A DNA stretch of 8,590 bases. Source: Nitrospirales bacterium. Lineage in GTDB: Bacteria > Nitrospirota > Nitrospiria > Nitrospirales > UBA8639. Within the stretch, counting starts at the first letter, position 1. Each line of letters begins with the position of its first letter. The stretch covers positions 1 through 8,590 of the forward strand of contig JAJDBO010000169.1 in assembly GCA_029261305.1 (NCBI GenBank), given 5' to 3'. The position numbers were made by a program, and so were the translations under genes. The notes under the pieces are model-generated. The model saw only the letters and a program-made list of their open reading frames with translations. It ran no database searches and was not told the origin of the DNA. Shown piece after piece: positions 1-6,711 of the stretch.

Positions 1-48
1 TAACAGCACAAGCCCAATGACAAAGGTTGAAAAGGTTGTATTTTTCAT
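1..48 (-). CDS. 5' end of an unidentified gene with a signal-peptide-like N-terminus (runs off the left edge)
   Basis: Only the first 16 codons are present, reading MKNTTFSTFVIGLVLL on the minus strand. A Lys at position 2 followed by a hydrophobic run is typical of a Sec signal peptide or an N-terminal membrane anchor, so the product is probably exported or membrane-bound. The start is well supported. A purine-rich GAGGGA lies about 3 bases upstream of the ATG (rather close), and an in-frame TAA five codons upstream excludes a longer protein. The gene follows the alcohol dehydrogenase on the same strand after a 45-bp gap with no obvious terminator, so co-transcription is possible. The family cannot be named from so short a piece. 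Confidence 0.6.
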   Translation of the reverse strand, partial: MKNTTFSTFVIGLVLL

Positions 49-93
49 ACGTCCCTCGGGTTAAAATCTCATCTTCTCGTATGATAACACACA

Positions 94-1140
94 CTATCCC
101 TGTAACGACTCCATATCAATCACAAACCGATATCGAACATCACCCTTCAGAACCCGTTCATACGCCTCATTCACTTGTTGAATCGGAATCACTTCCACAT
201 CAGATGGAATATTTTGCTCCGCGCAAAAGTCGAGCATTTCTTGAGTTTCTCGAATTCCACCGATAAGAGATCCCACCATCCGCCTCCGCTTAAGCACCAA
301 ATTAAACGCTAACACGGGCAATGGTTCACTGGGAGCACCGACTAAAATCATTGTCCCGTCTCGCTTCAGTACATCTAAATAGAAATTGTAGTCATGAGCA
401 GCAGAAACGGTATCGATCATAAAATCAAACTTTCCCGACAGCCCGGCCATAGCCCCTTCTTTTTCAGTGGCCACATATTCAGAAGCCCCAAGCCGCTCCG
501 CATCCGATTGCTTGGCATCAGAACGACTGAACACGGTGACCTCAGCGCCCAGGGCCTTTCCAATTTTCACCGCCATGTGCCCAAGACCACCCAACCCGAC
601 TACACCCAACCGATGCCCTTTTCCCACTCCCCAATGTTTCAAGGGCGAATAGGTGGTGATACCAGCACACAACAAAGGGGCGGCGCCTTCCAGGGAAAGG
701 GAAAACGGGATGCCCAGCAAAAAGTTTTCATCCACGACGATCTGCTTCGAGTAGCCTCCGTAGGTAGGTGCCCCCTGTTGATCGAGACCGTTATAGGTCA
801 GAATCATTCCAGATTCACAATATTGCTCCAGCCCAGACTGACAAGACCCACAGGTTCGACACGAATCTACGAAACATCCAACACCAACGTTGTCACCCTC
901 TTTATACTTTTTGACATCAGCCCCAACCTGCAAGACCGTCCCCACAATTTCATGCCCAGGCACCATAGGAAAAATGGATCCGCCCCACTCATCACGTGCC
1001 TGATGAATATCAGAATGGCAAATCCCGCAATACCGAATGTGGATCAACACATCATGAGAACCAACTGCACGACGATCAAAATTAAACGGCTCTAGTGCTG
1101 CTCCAGCTTTCCCGGCAGCATACCCTTGGGTGTTTAGCAT
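94..1140 (-). CDS. yahK: Zinc-dependent NADP(H)-type alcohol/aldehyde dehydrogenase, YahK/cinnamyl-alcohol-dehydrogenase family
   Basis: This is a complete 348-residue medium-chain dehydrogenase, the usual length for the YahK/CAD group. The family reversibly reduces aldehydes to alcohols with NADPH in the cytoplasm and often acts in aldehyde detoxification. The catalytic zinc ligands are visible: Cys41 in CGICHSD (38-44), His63-Glu64 in PGHE, and Cys158 in PLLCAG. The structural zinc site is complete with Cys94, Cys97, Cys100 and Cys108. The Rossmann loop is GLGGLGH (182-188). The following strand ends in FSRSDAK, with Ser and Arg where NADP-preferring enzymes bind the 2'-phosphate, so NADPH preference is inferred. 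The C-terminus (ETQEMLDFCAEQ, NEAYERVLKGDVRYRFVID) closely resembles Escherichia coli YahK as I recall it. The ATG start has AAGGAG about 7 bases upstream. The physiological substrate cannot be read from the sequence. No key residue is missing. Confidence 0.95.
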   Translation of the reverse strand: MLNTQGYAAGKAGAALEPFNFDRRAVGSHDVLIHIRYCGICHSDIHQARDEWGGSIFPMVPGHEIVGTVLQVGADVKKYKEGDNVGVGCFVDSCRTCGSCQSGLEQYCESGMILTYNGLDQQGAPTYGGYSKQIVVDENFLLGIPFSLSLEGAAPLLCAGITTYSPLKHWGVGKGHRLGVVGLGGLGHMAVKIGKALGAEVTVFSRSDAKQSDAERLGASEYVATEKEGAMAGLSGKFDFMIDTVSAAHDYNFYLDVLKRDGTMILVGAPSEPLPVLAFNLVLKRRRMVGSLIGGIRETQEMLDFCAEQNIPSDVEVIPIQQVNEAYERVLKGDVRYRFVIDMESLQG

Positions 1141-1215
1141 TCAGACTCTCCTTATGAAGTGGCACGGATGAGTAACGACATCGAGGTTTCATCGATTCAG
1201 CATTCTTTTTATCAT

Positions 1216-1243
1216 GTCATACCCAAATAAGTCTCGTCGACAA
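1216..1243 (-). promoter_or_regulatory. Tentative sigma70-like promoter for the alcohol dehydrogenase
   Basis: On the minus strand, TTGTCG (1243-1238) is followed after 16 bases by TATGAC (1221-1216). Each hexamer matches the consensus at four of six positions. Transcription would begin near 1209, giving a leader of about 70 bases before the ATG at 1140. This rests on eye matching only, and a different promoter in this AT-rich region is possible. Confidence 0.25.
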
Positions 1244-1413
1244 TACATGCTATCCCCATGAACCAAGAAAGACATGATGTAGTTTTTTGATTTTTCGCGA
1301 CACCACAGGTTTTTCTTTTGAAGAAAAGGGAGATGTGATTATCCAGGTTGACTCTTTGTGTCAACAGGGCAAACCAGCCTTATTCCACGAGAACCTTTTC
1401 TGCACATACCAGG

Positions 1414-1429
1414 ATCGAACTAGTTCGAT
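1414..1429. promoter_or_regulatory. Perfect 16-bp palindrome, candidate operator
   Basis: ATCGAACT|AGTTCGAT is an exact inverted repeat with no spacer. It lies in non-coding DNA 245 bp before lemA and about 275 bp before the dehydrogenase start. A contiguous dyad of this size is typical of a binding site for a homodimeric regulator. Without a spacer or T-tract it is unlikely to act as an RNA terminator. No regulator gene is present in the window, so its partner is unknown. Confidence 0.4.
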
Positions 1430-1673
1430 TATCTCATCTTCACCTTTTTGTGCGTTGCAAAAACATATTACGGTTTGTGCTCCTTTTTCGGTCCTTGAAT
1501 CTCATCACCACTCAATCATGTTTATTTCCAGGGTCCCACCATCAATCTTCCATAAAGTCTTTCCAGAGAGTGCCGACAAAAAATTGATAGAGACAAAATG
1601 ACTGCCTGCAAATACCCATACGACACAAAGATCGTAAAGACTTGGTCTGACTTGAACAAGAAGGAGACCCATC

Positions 1674-2240
1674 ATGGTTGATTGGAGCATCATCATACCC
1701 GGAGCCTTGGGCGCATTGTTATTTCTTTCGCTCATGGCCAGTTATAACGGGTTAATTCGCATCAAAAATCTCGTTGAAAATAGCTGGAATCAAATCGACG
1801 TCCAACTCAAACGACGGCACGACCTCATCCCCAATCTCATGGAATGCGTCAAAGGGTACATGAAGCATGAAGATGGGATCTTCGCCAAAGTTGCACAAGC
1901 TCGAAACCTTGCCCAGAACGCGCAAAATCGGTCAGACAAAATGGAAGCCGAAGGGCAACTGACTGGCGCGCTCATGAGTTTCATTTCGGTGGTCGAAGCC
2001 TATCCCGAACTGAAAGCGAATCAAAACTTTATGGTGCTTCAAGAAGAACTAAAATCCACAGAGAATAAAATCGGTTTTGCGCGCCAGTACTACAATGACG
2101 TGGTCATGGACTACAACAACAAACGCGAATCGTTCCCAACCATGTTCATTGCTTCATTTTGTCATTTTGCAGAAGAAGCCTACTGGCAGATTCAGGCGGT
2201 TGATGAACGAATGGTTCCGAAGGTCAGCTTTTCCAACTAA
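1674..2240 (+). CDS. lemA: LemA family membrane protein
   Basis: The product has 188 residues, the normal LemA length. One N-terminal membrane segment (about 5-22, IIIPGALGALLFLSLMA) is followed directly by YNGL (24-27). Then comes the family signature WNQIDVQLKRRHDLIPNL (38-55) with VKGYMKHE (59-66). The rest is a long helical domain ending in the conserved LQEELKSTENKIGFARQYYND (122-142) and YNNKRESFP (147-155). LemA proteins are membrane-anchored helical-bundle proteins of unresolved biochemical role and are often encoded next to M48 proteases or TPM-domain proteins. Here the M48 gene begins 5 bp after the stop, so the two are presumably co-transcribed and may work together in the envelope. 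The ATG start has a strong AAGGAG 7 bases upstream. Nothing appears truncated or unusual. Confidence 0.95.
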   Translation: MVDWSIIIPGALGALLFLSLMASYNGLIRIKNLVENSWNQIDVQLKRRHDLIPNLMECVKGYMKHEDGIFAKVAQARNLAQNAQNRSDKMEAEGQLTGALMSFISVVEAYPELKANQNFMVLQEELKSTENKIGFARQYYNDVVMDYNNKRESFPTMFIASFCHFAEEAYWQIQAVDERMVPKVSFSN

Positions 2241-2245
2241 CAGCG

Positions 2246-3541
2246 ATGTTTGAACTCACACAAAAGAATCTGAATCGTTCCTTAGCTGTGGCGGGCGCGA
2301 TGTTCTGGATGCTCCTTCTTATGGGGTATGTCACCGGGGAGATCTTTTTCCCTGGGCATGGTCTCGAAGGAATGGGGTTGGCGTTTGTAGCATTTAGCTT
2401 TTTGTGCATCATGACCTACTACGAAGGCAGCACCTTGTTATTACGAGCCGCAGGGGGCAAGGCCATTGAAAAGAAACATTCGCCGGAACTTTTTAATGTC
2501 GTTGAAGAAATGGCCATCGCTGCCGGATTGTCGCCGATTCCAAAGGTCTACATCATCAAAAGTGATATTCCCAATGCCTTCGCCACAGGCCGATCTCCAG
2601 AAACCGCAGCCATCGCGGTCACCGAAGGGTTGTTTGACACATGCAACCGGGATCAACTCCAAGGCGTGATTGCGCATGAGATTGCTCACATCAAACACCA
2701 CGACATCTTATACATGACGGTGCTGTCGGTCATGATGGCATCGATCGGTCATATCGGAAGTATTTTCCGTCCCCAGGTATATAGAGATCGCTGGACAGGA
2801 CGAAGACGAGTCGTGGGTGGTGCGCCTATTCGAATGGCTGCATCGAGACTCCAGACCGCCTTAAAGGCTGGAGGAGCCGGATCTCTCATCATGGTGGTGG
2901 GAATTCTGTTACTCTTCGTAGGCCCACTACTGGCGAAGATTCTCTATTTTGCTGGAAGCCGCACGCGAGAATTTCTCGCTGATGCCGCAGCAGCGGTGTA
3001 CACAAGAAACCCCAGCTCACTCGCCGATGCGTTGGAAGAAATCTCAAGGAAAACGGCGACCTTGCATCACAAGTCTCTACCGGGAATACCCAAAGCCTTG
3101 CTTATTGTGGGACCAGCTTTATTTCACACACATCCTCCACTTGAGGAACGTACCGCGATCCTGCGAAAGCTTGCAGGTGAACGACCACTAAGCTATCGGG
3201 GTTACGCGGATGCCTATACTGACGTCACAGGAAAATCACCTTCGTTTTTCCCATCCCAAGCCTTGGAAGACTTAACGGTCGGGACCATAGCTCCTGCACA
3301 ATCCACTTCATCAAAGCAAAAACAAGTCCATCAGAAAAAAGTAGACGATTTTGTCGAAGAAAACATGCCGTGGGTTCCAGGGTATCGGGTACGGCGATCC
3401 TCGGACTCAAAAATGATGGAGGACACCACGAAAGTGGCAAACTGTCGCTGCGGCGCCAAAGTTCAAATCCCCCCCCATGTGTCATCAATCCTCGATCTCG
3501 CCTGCCCCAATTGTCATCAGCCGGTTTATTCGACTACGTAG
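2246..3541 (+). CDS. M48 family (HtpX-like) integral-membrane zinc metalloprotease with C-terminal zinc ribbon
   Basis: This 431-residue protein has two N-terminal membrane segments (about 13-33 and 43-60) and another hydrophobic segment at 212-234. The gluzincin motif HEIAH (144-148) sits in GVIAHEIAHIKHHD, and the third zinc ligand is probably Glu242 in the REFLADA helix. PNAFATG (109-115) before the motif and FHTHPPLEER (293-302) after it are also typical of HtpX-like M48 proteases, which degrade or process membrane proteins. Unlike plain HtpX, it ends in a Lys/Gln/Ser-rich linker (about 350-398) and a compact zinc ribbon with ligands Cys400, Cys402, Cys420 and Cys423 (CRC, CPNC). The gene starts 5 bp after lemA with no clear ribosome site of its own, which suggests translational coupling. 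A run of eight C (3469-3476) lies inside the ribbon. Active-site residues are intact, so the enzyme should be functional. The substrate is unknown. Confidence 0.93.
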   Translation: MFELTQKNLNRSLAVAGAMFWMLLLMGYVTGEIFFPGHGLEGMGLAFVAFSFLCIMTYYEGSTLLLRAAGGKAIEKKHSPELFNVVEEMAIAAGLSPIPKVYIIKSDIPNAFATGRSPETAAIAVTEGLFDTCNRDQLQGVIAHEIAHIKHHDILYMTVLSVMMASIGHIGSIFRPQVYRDRWTGRRRVVGGAPIRMAASRLQTALKAGGAGSLIMVVGILLLFVGPLLAKILYFAGSRTREFLADAAAAVYTRNPSSLADALEEISRKTATLHHKSLPGIPKALLIVGPALFHTHPPLEERTAILRKLAGERPLSYRGYADAYTDVTGKSPSFFPSQALEDLTVGTIAPAQSTSSKQKQVHQKKVDDFVEENMPWVPGYRVRRSSDSKMMEDTTKVANCRCGAKVQIPPHVSSILDLACPNCHQPVYSTT

Positions 3542-3616
3542 CCTCCTACCAGCCAGAATTCACTCTTGCATATAGAATTCCCCCAAAACGCCAGGAGTTT
3601 CGGACGAATAGGTCAT

Positions 3617-3682
3617 GGTTTCGGAACAAGTTTCCGCATTAACTCTTGCGAAACCCAGACGGAAAAACATTCATTTCCGGTC
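3617..3682. terminator. Weak hairpins in the convergent spacer, possible transcription end region
   Basis: The 246-bp gap between the convergent protease and ybaN genes holds no credible gene. It contains several modest inverted repeats: GGTTTCG/CGAAACC (3617-3623 with 3649-3655), CGGAA-caagt-TTCCG (3622-3636) nested inside it, and GACGGAAA paired with TTTCCgGTC (3658-3682, one bulged base). None is followed by a clear T-tract on either strand, so intrinsic termination is unproven. Both genes must nevertheless end transcription near here. Confidence 0.2.
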
Positions 3683-3787
3683 ATCCCAAAAGCCAACGGA
3701 TTGAAATTGAATAGGAAATCCGTCACACGAACAGATCCTTGGGAATCTAAAACATTCGTCGAGGGAAACTGCAAAGGAGAAAGAAAC

Positions 3788-4201
3788 TTATTCCGCAATA
3801 ACTTTGGCTGGCAATATTTGCTCGTTGGGTGGGACGGGTCGAGTCAGAATAAAAGTGAGGACGCTGATTCCGATTAAGGCGACGAGGGCCTTCACTGCTA
3901 ACGCAACATTCACGAACACCAGCGTCGCCGTAAACATCACTACGATGAGTATGGCCGCTTTGGTTTTCGCGGTTTTGCTGATGCTGCCATGCTGCTCCCA
4001 ATCTTGAATAAGAAGCCCCATCCGAGGATGAGTAATCAACCACTGGTGCAACCGTTCGGAACTTCGGCTAAAACAATAGGCAGACAATAAGATGAAGGGG
4101 GTCGTTGGCAATAGCGGGAGAAAGATTCCGACACACCCCAGGATGAGACTCACCCAGCCGGCAATAAATATTAGAACTCTCAATGGATAGGATTGAATCA
4201 C
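3788..4201 (-). CDS. ybaN: YbaN family (DUF454) small inner-membrane protein
   Basis: This 137-residue protein is a little longer than the common 115-130 of the DUF454 family. It has the family hallmark in order: a first membrane helix (about 8-30) with GWVSLILGCVGIFLPL, then PLLPTTPFILLSAYCFSRSS (29-48), then a polar stretch with HQWLITHP and GLLIQDWEQHGSIS, and two closing membrane helices (about 82-100 and 103-121). The family is conserved in bacteria and found in the inner membrane, and its biochemical function is unknown. The start is GTG (4201) with AAAGG about 6 bases upstream. No in-frame ATG gives a protein that keeps the first helix. It lies divergent to the DUF2891 gene and convergent with the protease, so it is probably transcribed alone. 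Confidence 0.88.
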   Translation of the reverse strand: MIQSYPLRVLIFIAGWVSLILGCVGIFLPLLPTTPFILLSAYCFSRSSERLHQWLITHPRMGLLIQDWEQHGSISKTAKTKAAILIVVMFTATLVFVNVALAVKALVALIGISVLTFILTRPVPPNEQILPAKVIAE

Positions 4202-4231
4202 ACAACACCTTTGACCTTGGGATTTGTCGAT

Positions 4232-4253
4232 AAGAGAACCTTACCTTTCTCTT
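4232..4253. repeat. 7-bp inverted repeat in the divergent ybaN / DUF2891 spacer
   Basis: AAGAGAA (4232-4238) and TTCTCTT (4247-4253) are exact inverted copies separated by 8 bases. They lie about 30 bp upstream of ybaN and about 90 bp upstream of the DUF2891 gene. The position fits an operator that could serve either divergent promoter, but the stem is short and AT-rich. Confidence 0.25.
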
Positions 4254-4289
4254 CGGTCACTTTGGAGTTTTGGTTAATAACAGAGGAAC

Positions 4290-4346
4290 ATGAATTTCAT
4301 CGACTTTCATAAAAATAGTACCAACGGTACAGTATCTCCACTATGA
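4290..4346 (+). CDS. Possible 18-codon leader peptide overlapping the DUF2891 start
   Basis: An ATG at 4290, closely preceded by AGAGGAA (4283-4289), opens a frame encoding MNFIDFHKNSTNGTVSPL. Its TGA overlaps the ATG of the next gene in the classic ATGA arrangement (4343-4346). The downstream ATG has no purine-rich ribosome site of its own. Ribosomes ending the leader could therefore restart there, giving translational coupling. The peptide has no run of one amino acid and so does not look like an amino-acid attenuator. The spacing between the purine run and its ATG is short (about 2 bases), which weakens the case. It may be chance. Confidence 0.35.
   Translation: MNFIDFHKNSTNGTVSPL
4318..4330 (+). 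promoter_or_regulatory. Small hairpin just upstream of the DUF2891 start codon
   Basis: GTACC-aac-GGTAC forms an exact 5-bp stem with a 3-base loop, ending 12 bases before the ATG at 4343. It occupies the place where a ribosome site would be expected. It lies inside the putative leader frame, whose translation would open it. Its importance is an inference. Confidence 0.3.
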
Positions 4347-5323
4347 GTCACGATCCCGACCCCATATCTTCCCAAAAGGCTTGGGATAGCTTCTGTGAGT
4401 CCCGAGGGGATTATCTCACGGCCTTGGCTATTACCGTGGGCAAAGGAGTCACCCGACGGGACACTGACCATCCGGCCTTTTGCGGGTGCATCGATTGGCA
4501 TTCTTGTGTTCATGGCCTTTATGCACTGCTGACCGTTTCACGATTAACGGACGATCCTCAATGGGCAGAGATTGCGGAGGCGCGACTTGAACCTGAAACA
4601 CTTGGTCAGGAGTTGCTCTCTCTTCAGCGCGAGGAAATTAATCAGGAACTTCCGTATGGATTTGCCTGGTTTTTGAAACTGGCGCAAGAACGTGAGCGAT
4701 GGTCAGGCAAGCAGGACTTACTGCCGTTGGCGACTGAAATCGCGCGACGATTGGAAGCATGGATGTTTTCGCTTTCGGCGGAGGAAATCGCTTATCACGC
4801 CCAACATAAGGCGTACGGCAATCTCTCTTGGGCGCTATTCAACCTGTGGGAATGGGTTCAATTTCGAAATGATGCGGAACGACCCGAGAAGCTGGGGCAA
4901 TTCGCCCGAGAGCGAATCCTTCCCCTTGACCAAACGGTGCCCGTCTCTTTGGATAATCGGACGGATGAATTCTTCCCCGCCTCGCTTCAGCGAACACGCG
5001 CGCTCTTGGCGGTGCTGCCGAAAAAGGAAAGCAAAGAATGGCTGGAGGCATTTTTTTATGAGGGGGTTATCCTCCAGCCTGTGGAGCACCCCTCATCTCC
5101 ACATTCGGCAGGCTTAAACTTCAGTCGAAGTTGGGGCCTATGGGATCTTTATCTTCATACCGGCCAAATCACCTATCGTGATCAATACGTCAATCATATT
5201 GTCACACATATGGAATCACCTCAGTACTGGCGCGACGATTATAAAAAGTACAGCCATTGGGTCGCACAGTTTGGTATTTATGCCATTGCGTTGAGTTATG
5301 ACAACACACTCGACCCACCCTGA
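4343..5323 (+). CDS. DUF2891 family protein
   Basis: This 326-residue soluble protein has no signal peptide or membrane segment. The conserved DUF2891 blocks appear in order: HPAFCGCIDWHSCVHG (43-58), PYGFAWFLKLAQE (104-116), HKAYGNLSWALFNL (155-168), DEFFPASLQRTRAL (208-221), GLNFSRSWGLWDLY (257-270) and HWVAQFGIYAIAL (305-317). The Trp-rich, regularly spaced helices suggest an alpha/alpha barrel like those of many sugar-active enzymes. The clustered His, Asp, Glu and Arg residues would suit an active site, but no reaction is established for the family and I assign none. The start at 4343 lacks a clear ribosome site and overlaps a possible leader ORF. The next start candidates are internal and would remove conserved sequence. 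The stop lies 19 bp from the convergent DUF1501 stop, with no visible terminator between them. Confidence 0.88.
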   Translation: MSHDPDPISSQKAWDSFCESRGDYLTALAITVGKGVTRRDTDHPAFCGCIDWHSCVHGLYALLTVSRLTDDPQWAEIAEARLEPETLGQELLSLQREEINQELPYGFAWFLKLAQERERWSGKQDLLPLATEIARRLEAWMFSLSAEEIAYHAQHKAYGNLSWALFNLWEWVQFRNDAERPEKLGQFARERILPLDQTVPVSLDNRTDEFFPASLQRTRALLAVLPKKESKEWLEAFFYEGVILQPVEHPSSPHSAGLNFSRSWGLWDLYLHTGQITYRDQYVNHIVTHMESPQYWRDDYKKYSHWVAQFGIYAIALSYDNTLDPP

Positions 5324-5342
5324 TTGACCTCACTGCTCCCAA

Positions 5343-6692
5343 TTACACAAATCCCAAGTTCGATACCGGGAAGTTCGACAGATTCGGGAACACGGTATTG
5401 ATATCCGTTGAGTTCACGCCAAACCAATTGGCTAACGTCGCGCCGTATTGATCCACGCTTGTGGTCGGAATCCAGCGGCCTCGACTATCGGTCGTATCTG
5501 GGCCATCTAATTGCAACACGGGGGGCATCCCATAAATGCCACCATTCACAGCTCCACCTAACACAAACTGGTAGCTTCCCCAGGCGTGGTCGGTTCCTGC
5601 ATTCGGATTGGGTTGAAAGGTCCGACCAAAGTCCGATTGCGTAAATGACGTGACTTCATTTTCCACACCCAGATCCCGCGTCGCTTGGTAGAATGCAGCC
5701 ATCGCTTCGCTCACTCCTCCCAGGATTCCTGCATGTCGAGGCAATTGATCGGAGTGGGTATCGTATCCACCTGTGGCACAGAAAAATATTTGTCGCCGCA
5801 TACCCAATGAATTACGCGCTTGAATGAGTTTGGCCACATTTTCTAACTGTCGGCCTAGAGACGATGATGGGAATGCCGTCGACAATGTGCTGGATTCCAA
5901 GGCCCCGTCAATCGCTTGTCCAACCTGAATCCCTTCTGAAAACGTGGTATTCGCCATGTTCATCAGCACTGACCCGGAATCCATGTTTAACATTTCCTGG
6001 AGAGCCACAGTGCGGGCCTGTCCGGATGTTCCTGAGTCGCCGCTCAAGAGAATACTTCCGCCGCCTGATAACGACACAGGCTGAGTTTGCGCCCCAATCA
6101 ACAGCGCATTGCTTCCAGACATCGACAACCCAGCAGGGAACGTTGCCGGTTGATTCAATCCTTGAAGCCGATCAATGATGCGCCCTCCCCATCCTGATGC
6201 AGAGGGGCCCGATGGACTGACATTTTGCATTTGGCGCTGTTGATCGGAATGAGAAAACAACGACTGCGGACGAGGTTTTAATCGATTTCGGTATTCATCT
6301 TTCGTCAGAGGTTCAACCAAGTTGCCGCAATTGGCCACAACCGCTAATTGTGAAGACAACCCCGCTAAATGGGTCATGCTAGGATGGAGCCCATACTCCG
6401 TGTCTCGATAAGTACTGTGATCGATATTCCCAATTGATAAAAGACTACCTGGAGCATGAGCAATCGCTCCCCGCACTGCCGCATAATCGGCTTGCGCTTG
6501 CCCCGTAATCGGCACCACCGTGTTATCTCCATCATTTCCACCAAACAAAAACACACAGACTAATGCTCGATAATCTCCAGGCGTCTGGGCAAACGCACTC
6601 AGGGTACGAAAGGGAAACAGTTGTGACGCCACCCCAAAGGCAGTTCCATAGGCCGATAATTGCAAGACTTTTCTACGAGATAATTCCGCCAT
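5343..6692 (-). CDS. DUF1501 family protein with Tat export signal
   Basis: This 449-residue protein opens with a twin-arginine signal: SRRKVLQLS (5-13), then a hydrophobic stretch, then a likely cleavage site after AFA (33-35). It should therefore be exported folded. DUF1501 blocks follow: [14 protein letters not shown] (44-57), [11 protein letters not shown] (102-112), SLFSHSDQQ (144-152), [10 protein letters not shown] (308-317), TQSDFGRTF (351-359), [20 protein letters not shown] (366-385) and [19 protein letters not shown] (405-423). The family is related to the alkaline-phosphatase/sulfatase superfamily, and the conserved Asp and His residues agree with a metal-binding fold. No enzymatic activity is established. 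It follows the DUF1800 gene by 70 bp, a common genomic partnership. The ATG has AGAGGA (6699-6704) 6 bases upstream. A strong hairpin precedes it, which may set its expression relative to the upstream gene. Confidence 0.93.
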   Translation of the reverse strand: MAELSRRKVLQLSAYGTAFGVASQLFPFRTLSAFAQTPGDYRALVCVFLFGGNDGDNTVVPITGQAQADYAAVRGAIAHAPGSLLSIGNIDHSTYRDTEYGLHPSMTHLAGLSSQLAVVANCGNLVEPLTKDEYRNRLKPRPQSLFSHSDQQRQMQNVSPSGPSASGWGGRIIDRLQGLNQPATFPAGLSMSGSNALLIGAQTQPVSLSGGGSILLSGDSGTSGQARTVALQEMLNMDSGSVLMNMANTTFSEGIQVGQAIDGALESSTLSTAFPSSSLGRQLENVAKLIQARNSLGMRRQIFFCATGGYDTHSDQLPRHAGILGGVSEAMAAFYQATRDLGVENEVTSFTQSDFGRTFQPNPNAGTDHAWGSYQFVLGGAVNGGIYGMPPVLQLDGPDTTDSRGRWIPTTSVDQYGATLANWFGVNSTDINTVFPNLSNFPVSNLGFV

Positions 6693-6698
6693 GATTTA

Positions 6699-6704
6699 TC
6701 CTCT
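6699..6704 (-). promoter_or_regulatory. Ribosome binding site of the DUF1501 gene, possibly occluded
   Basis: AGAGGA lies 6 bases before the ATG at 6692. The GAGG at 6703-6700 can pair with CCTC at 6713-6710 (loop of 6 bases). CCTC shares two bases with the foot of the large hairpin at 6712-6739, so the two folds would compete. The small pairing is only 4 bp and may be irrelevant in the cell. Confidence 0.5.
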
Positions 6705-6711
6705 CAGGTGA

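Larger units (their letters stand above)
1141..1673. other. 533-bp non-coding spacer between the divergent dehydrogenase and lemA genes
   Basis: No convincing gene is present on either strand. The open frames here begin with TTG or lack a ribosome site, and their translations resemble no family I know. The stretch looks more AT-rich than the flanking genes, and it must carry the promoters of both divergent units. It also contains a perfect 16-bp palindrome (1414-1429) and an AT-rich hairpin, TTTTCTT-ttg-AAGAAAA (1311-1327), that has no terminator tail. The lemA ribosome site AAGGAG (1661-1666) lies 7 bases before its ATG. I could not identify a good promoter for lemA, and I saw no tRNA or riboswitch fold. 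Confidence 0.6.

Noticed and set aside
394..1095. A 233-codon open frame on the plus strand opposite the alcohol dehydrogenase
   Set aside because: It lies wholly antisense to a gene with intact catalytic motifs. Its translation is low-complexity with no family resemblance, and it has no ribosome site.
1311..1327. TTTTCTT-ttg-AAGAAAA hairpin as a terminator
   Set aside because: The stem is almost entirely A-T, has no T-tract after it on either strand, and lies far from any gene end.
1287..1601. A 104-codon frame in the spacer upstream of lemA
   Set aside because: It would start with TTG without a convincing ribosome site. The translation is rich in Ser, His, Phe and Cys with no recognisable motif.
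1505..1735. A minus-strand frame of 76 codons overlapping the lemA start
   Set aside because: It covers the lemA ribosome site and first codons in antisense, so the hydrophobic stretches come from the complement of the LemA membrane segment and non-coding DNA.
3555..3580. Two GAATTC sites 13 bp apart and repeated ACTCTTGC (3562 and 3642)
   Set aside because: The repeats are 6 to 8 bases long, have no further structure and are expected by chance in a spacer of this size.
3566..3877. A 103-codon plus-strand frame in the convergent spacer
   Set aside because: It runs into the 3' end of ybaN in antisense, has no ribosome site and shows no domain pattern.
4252..4280. A possible promoter for the DUF2891 gene with TAATAA as the -10 element
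   Set aside because: No acceptable -35 element is found at 16-18 bases upstream; the best hexamer matches only about two consensus positions.
4692..5117. A 141-codon frame inside the DUF2891 gene
   Set aside because: It is a shifted frame within a gene whose conserved blocks are continuous in the main frame; the translation is Arg/Ser/Trp-rich and resembles nothing.
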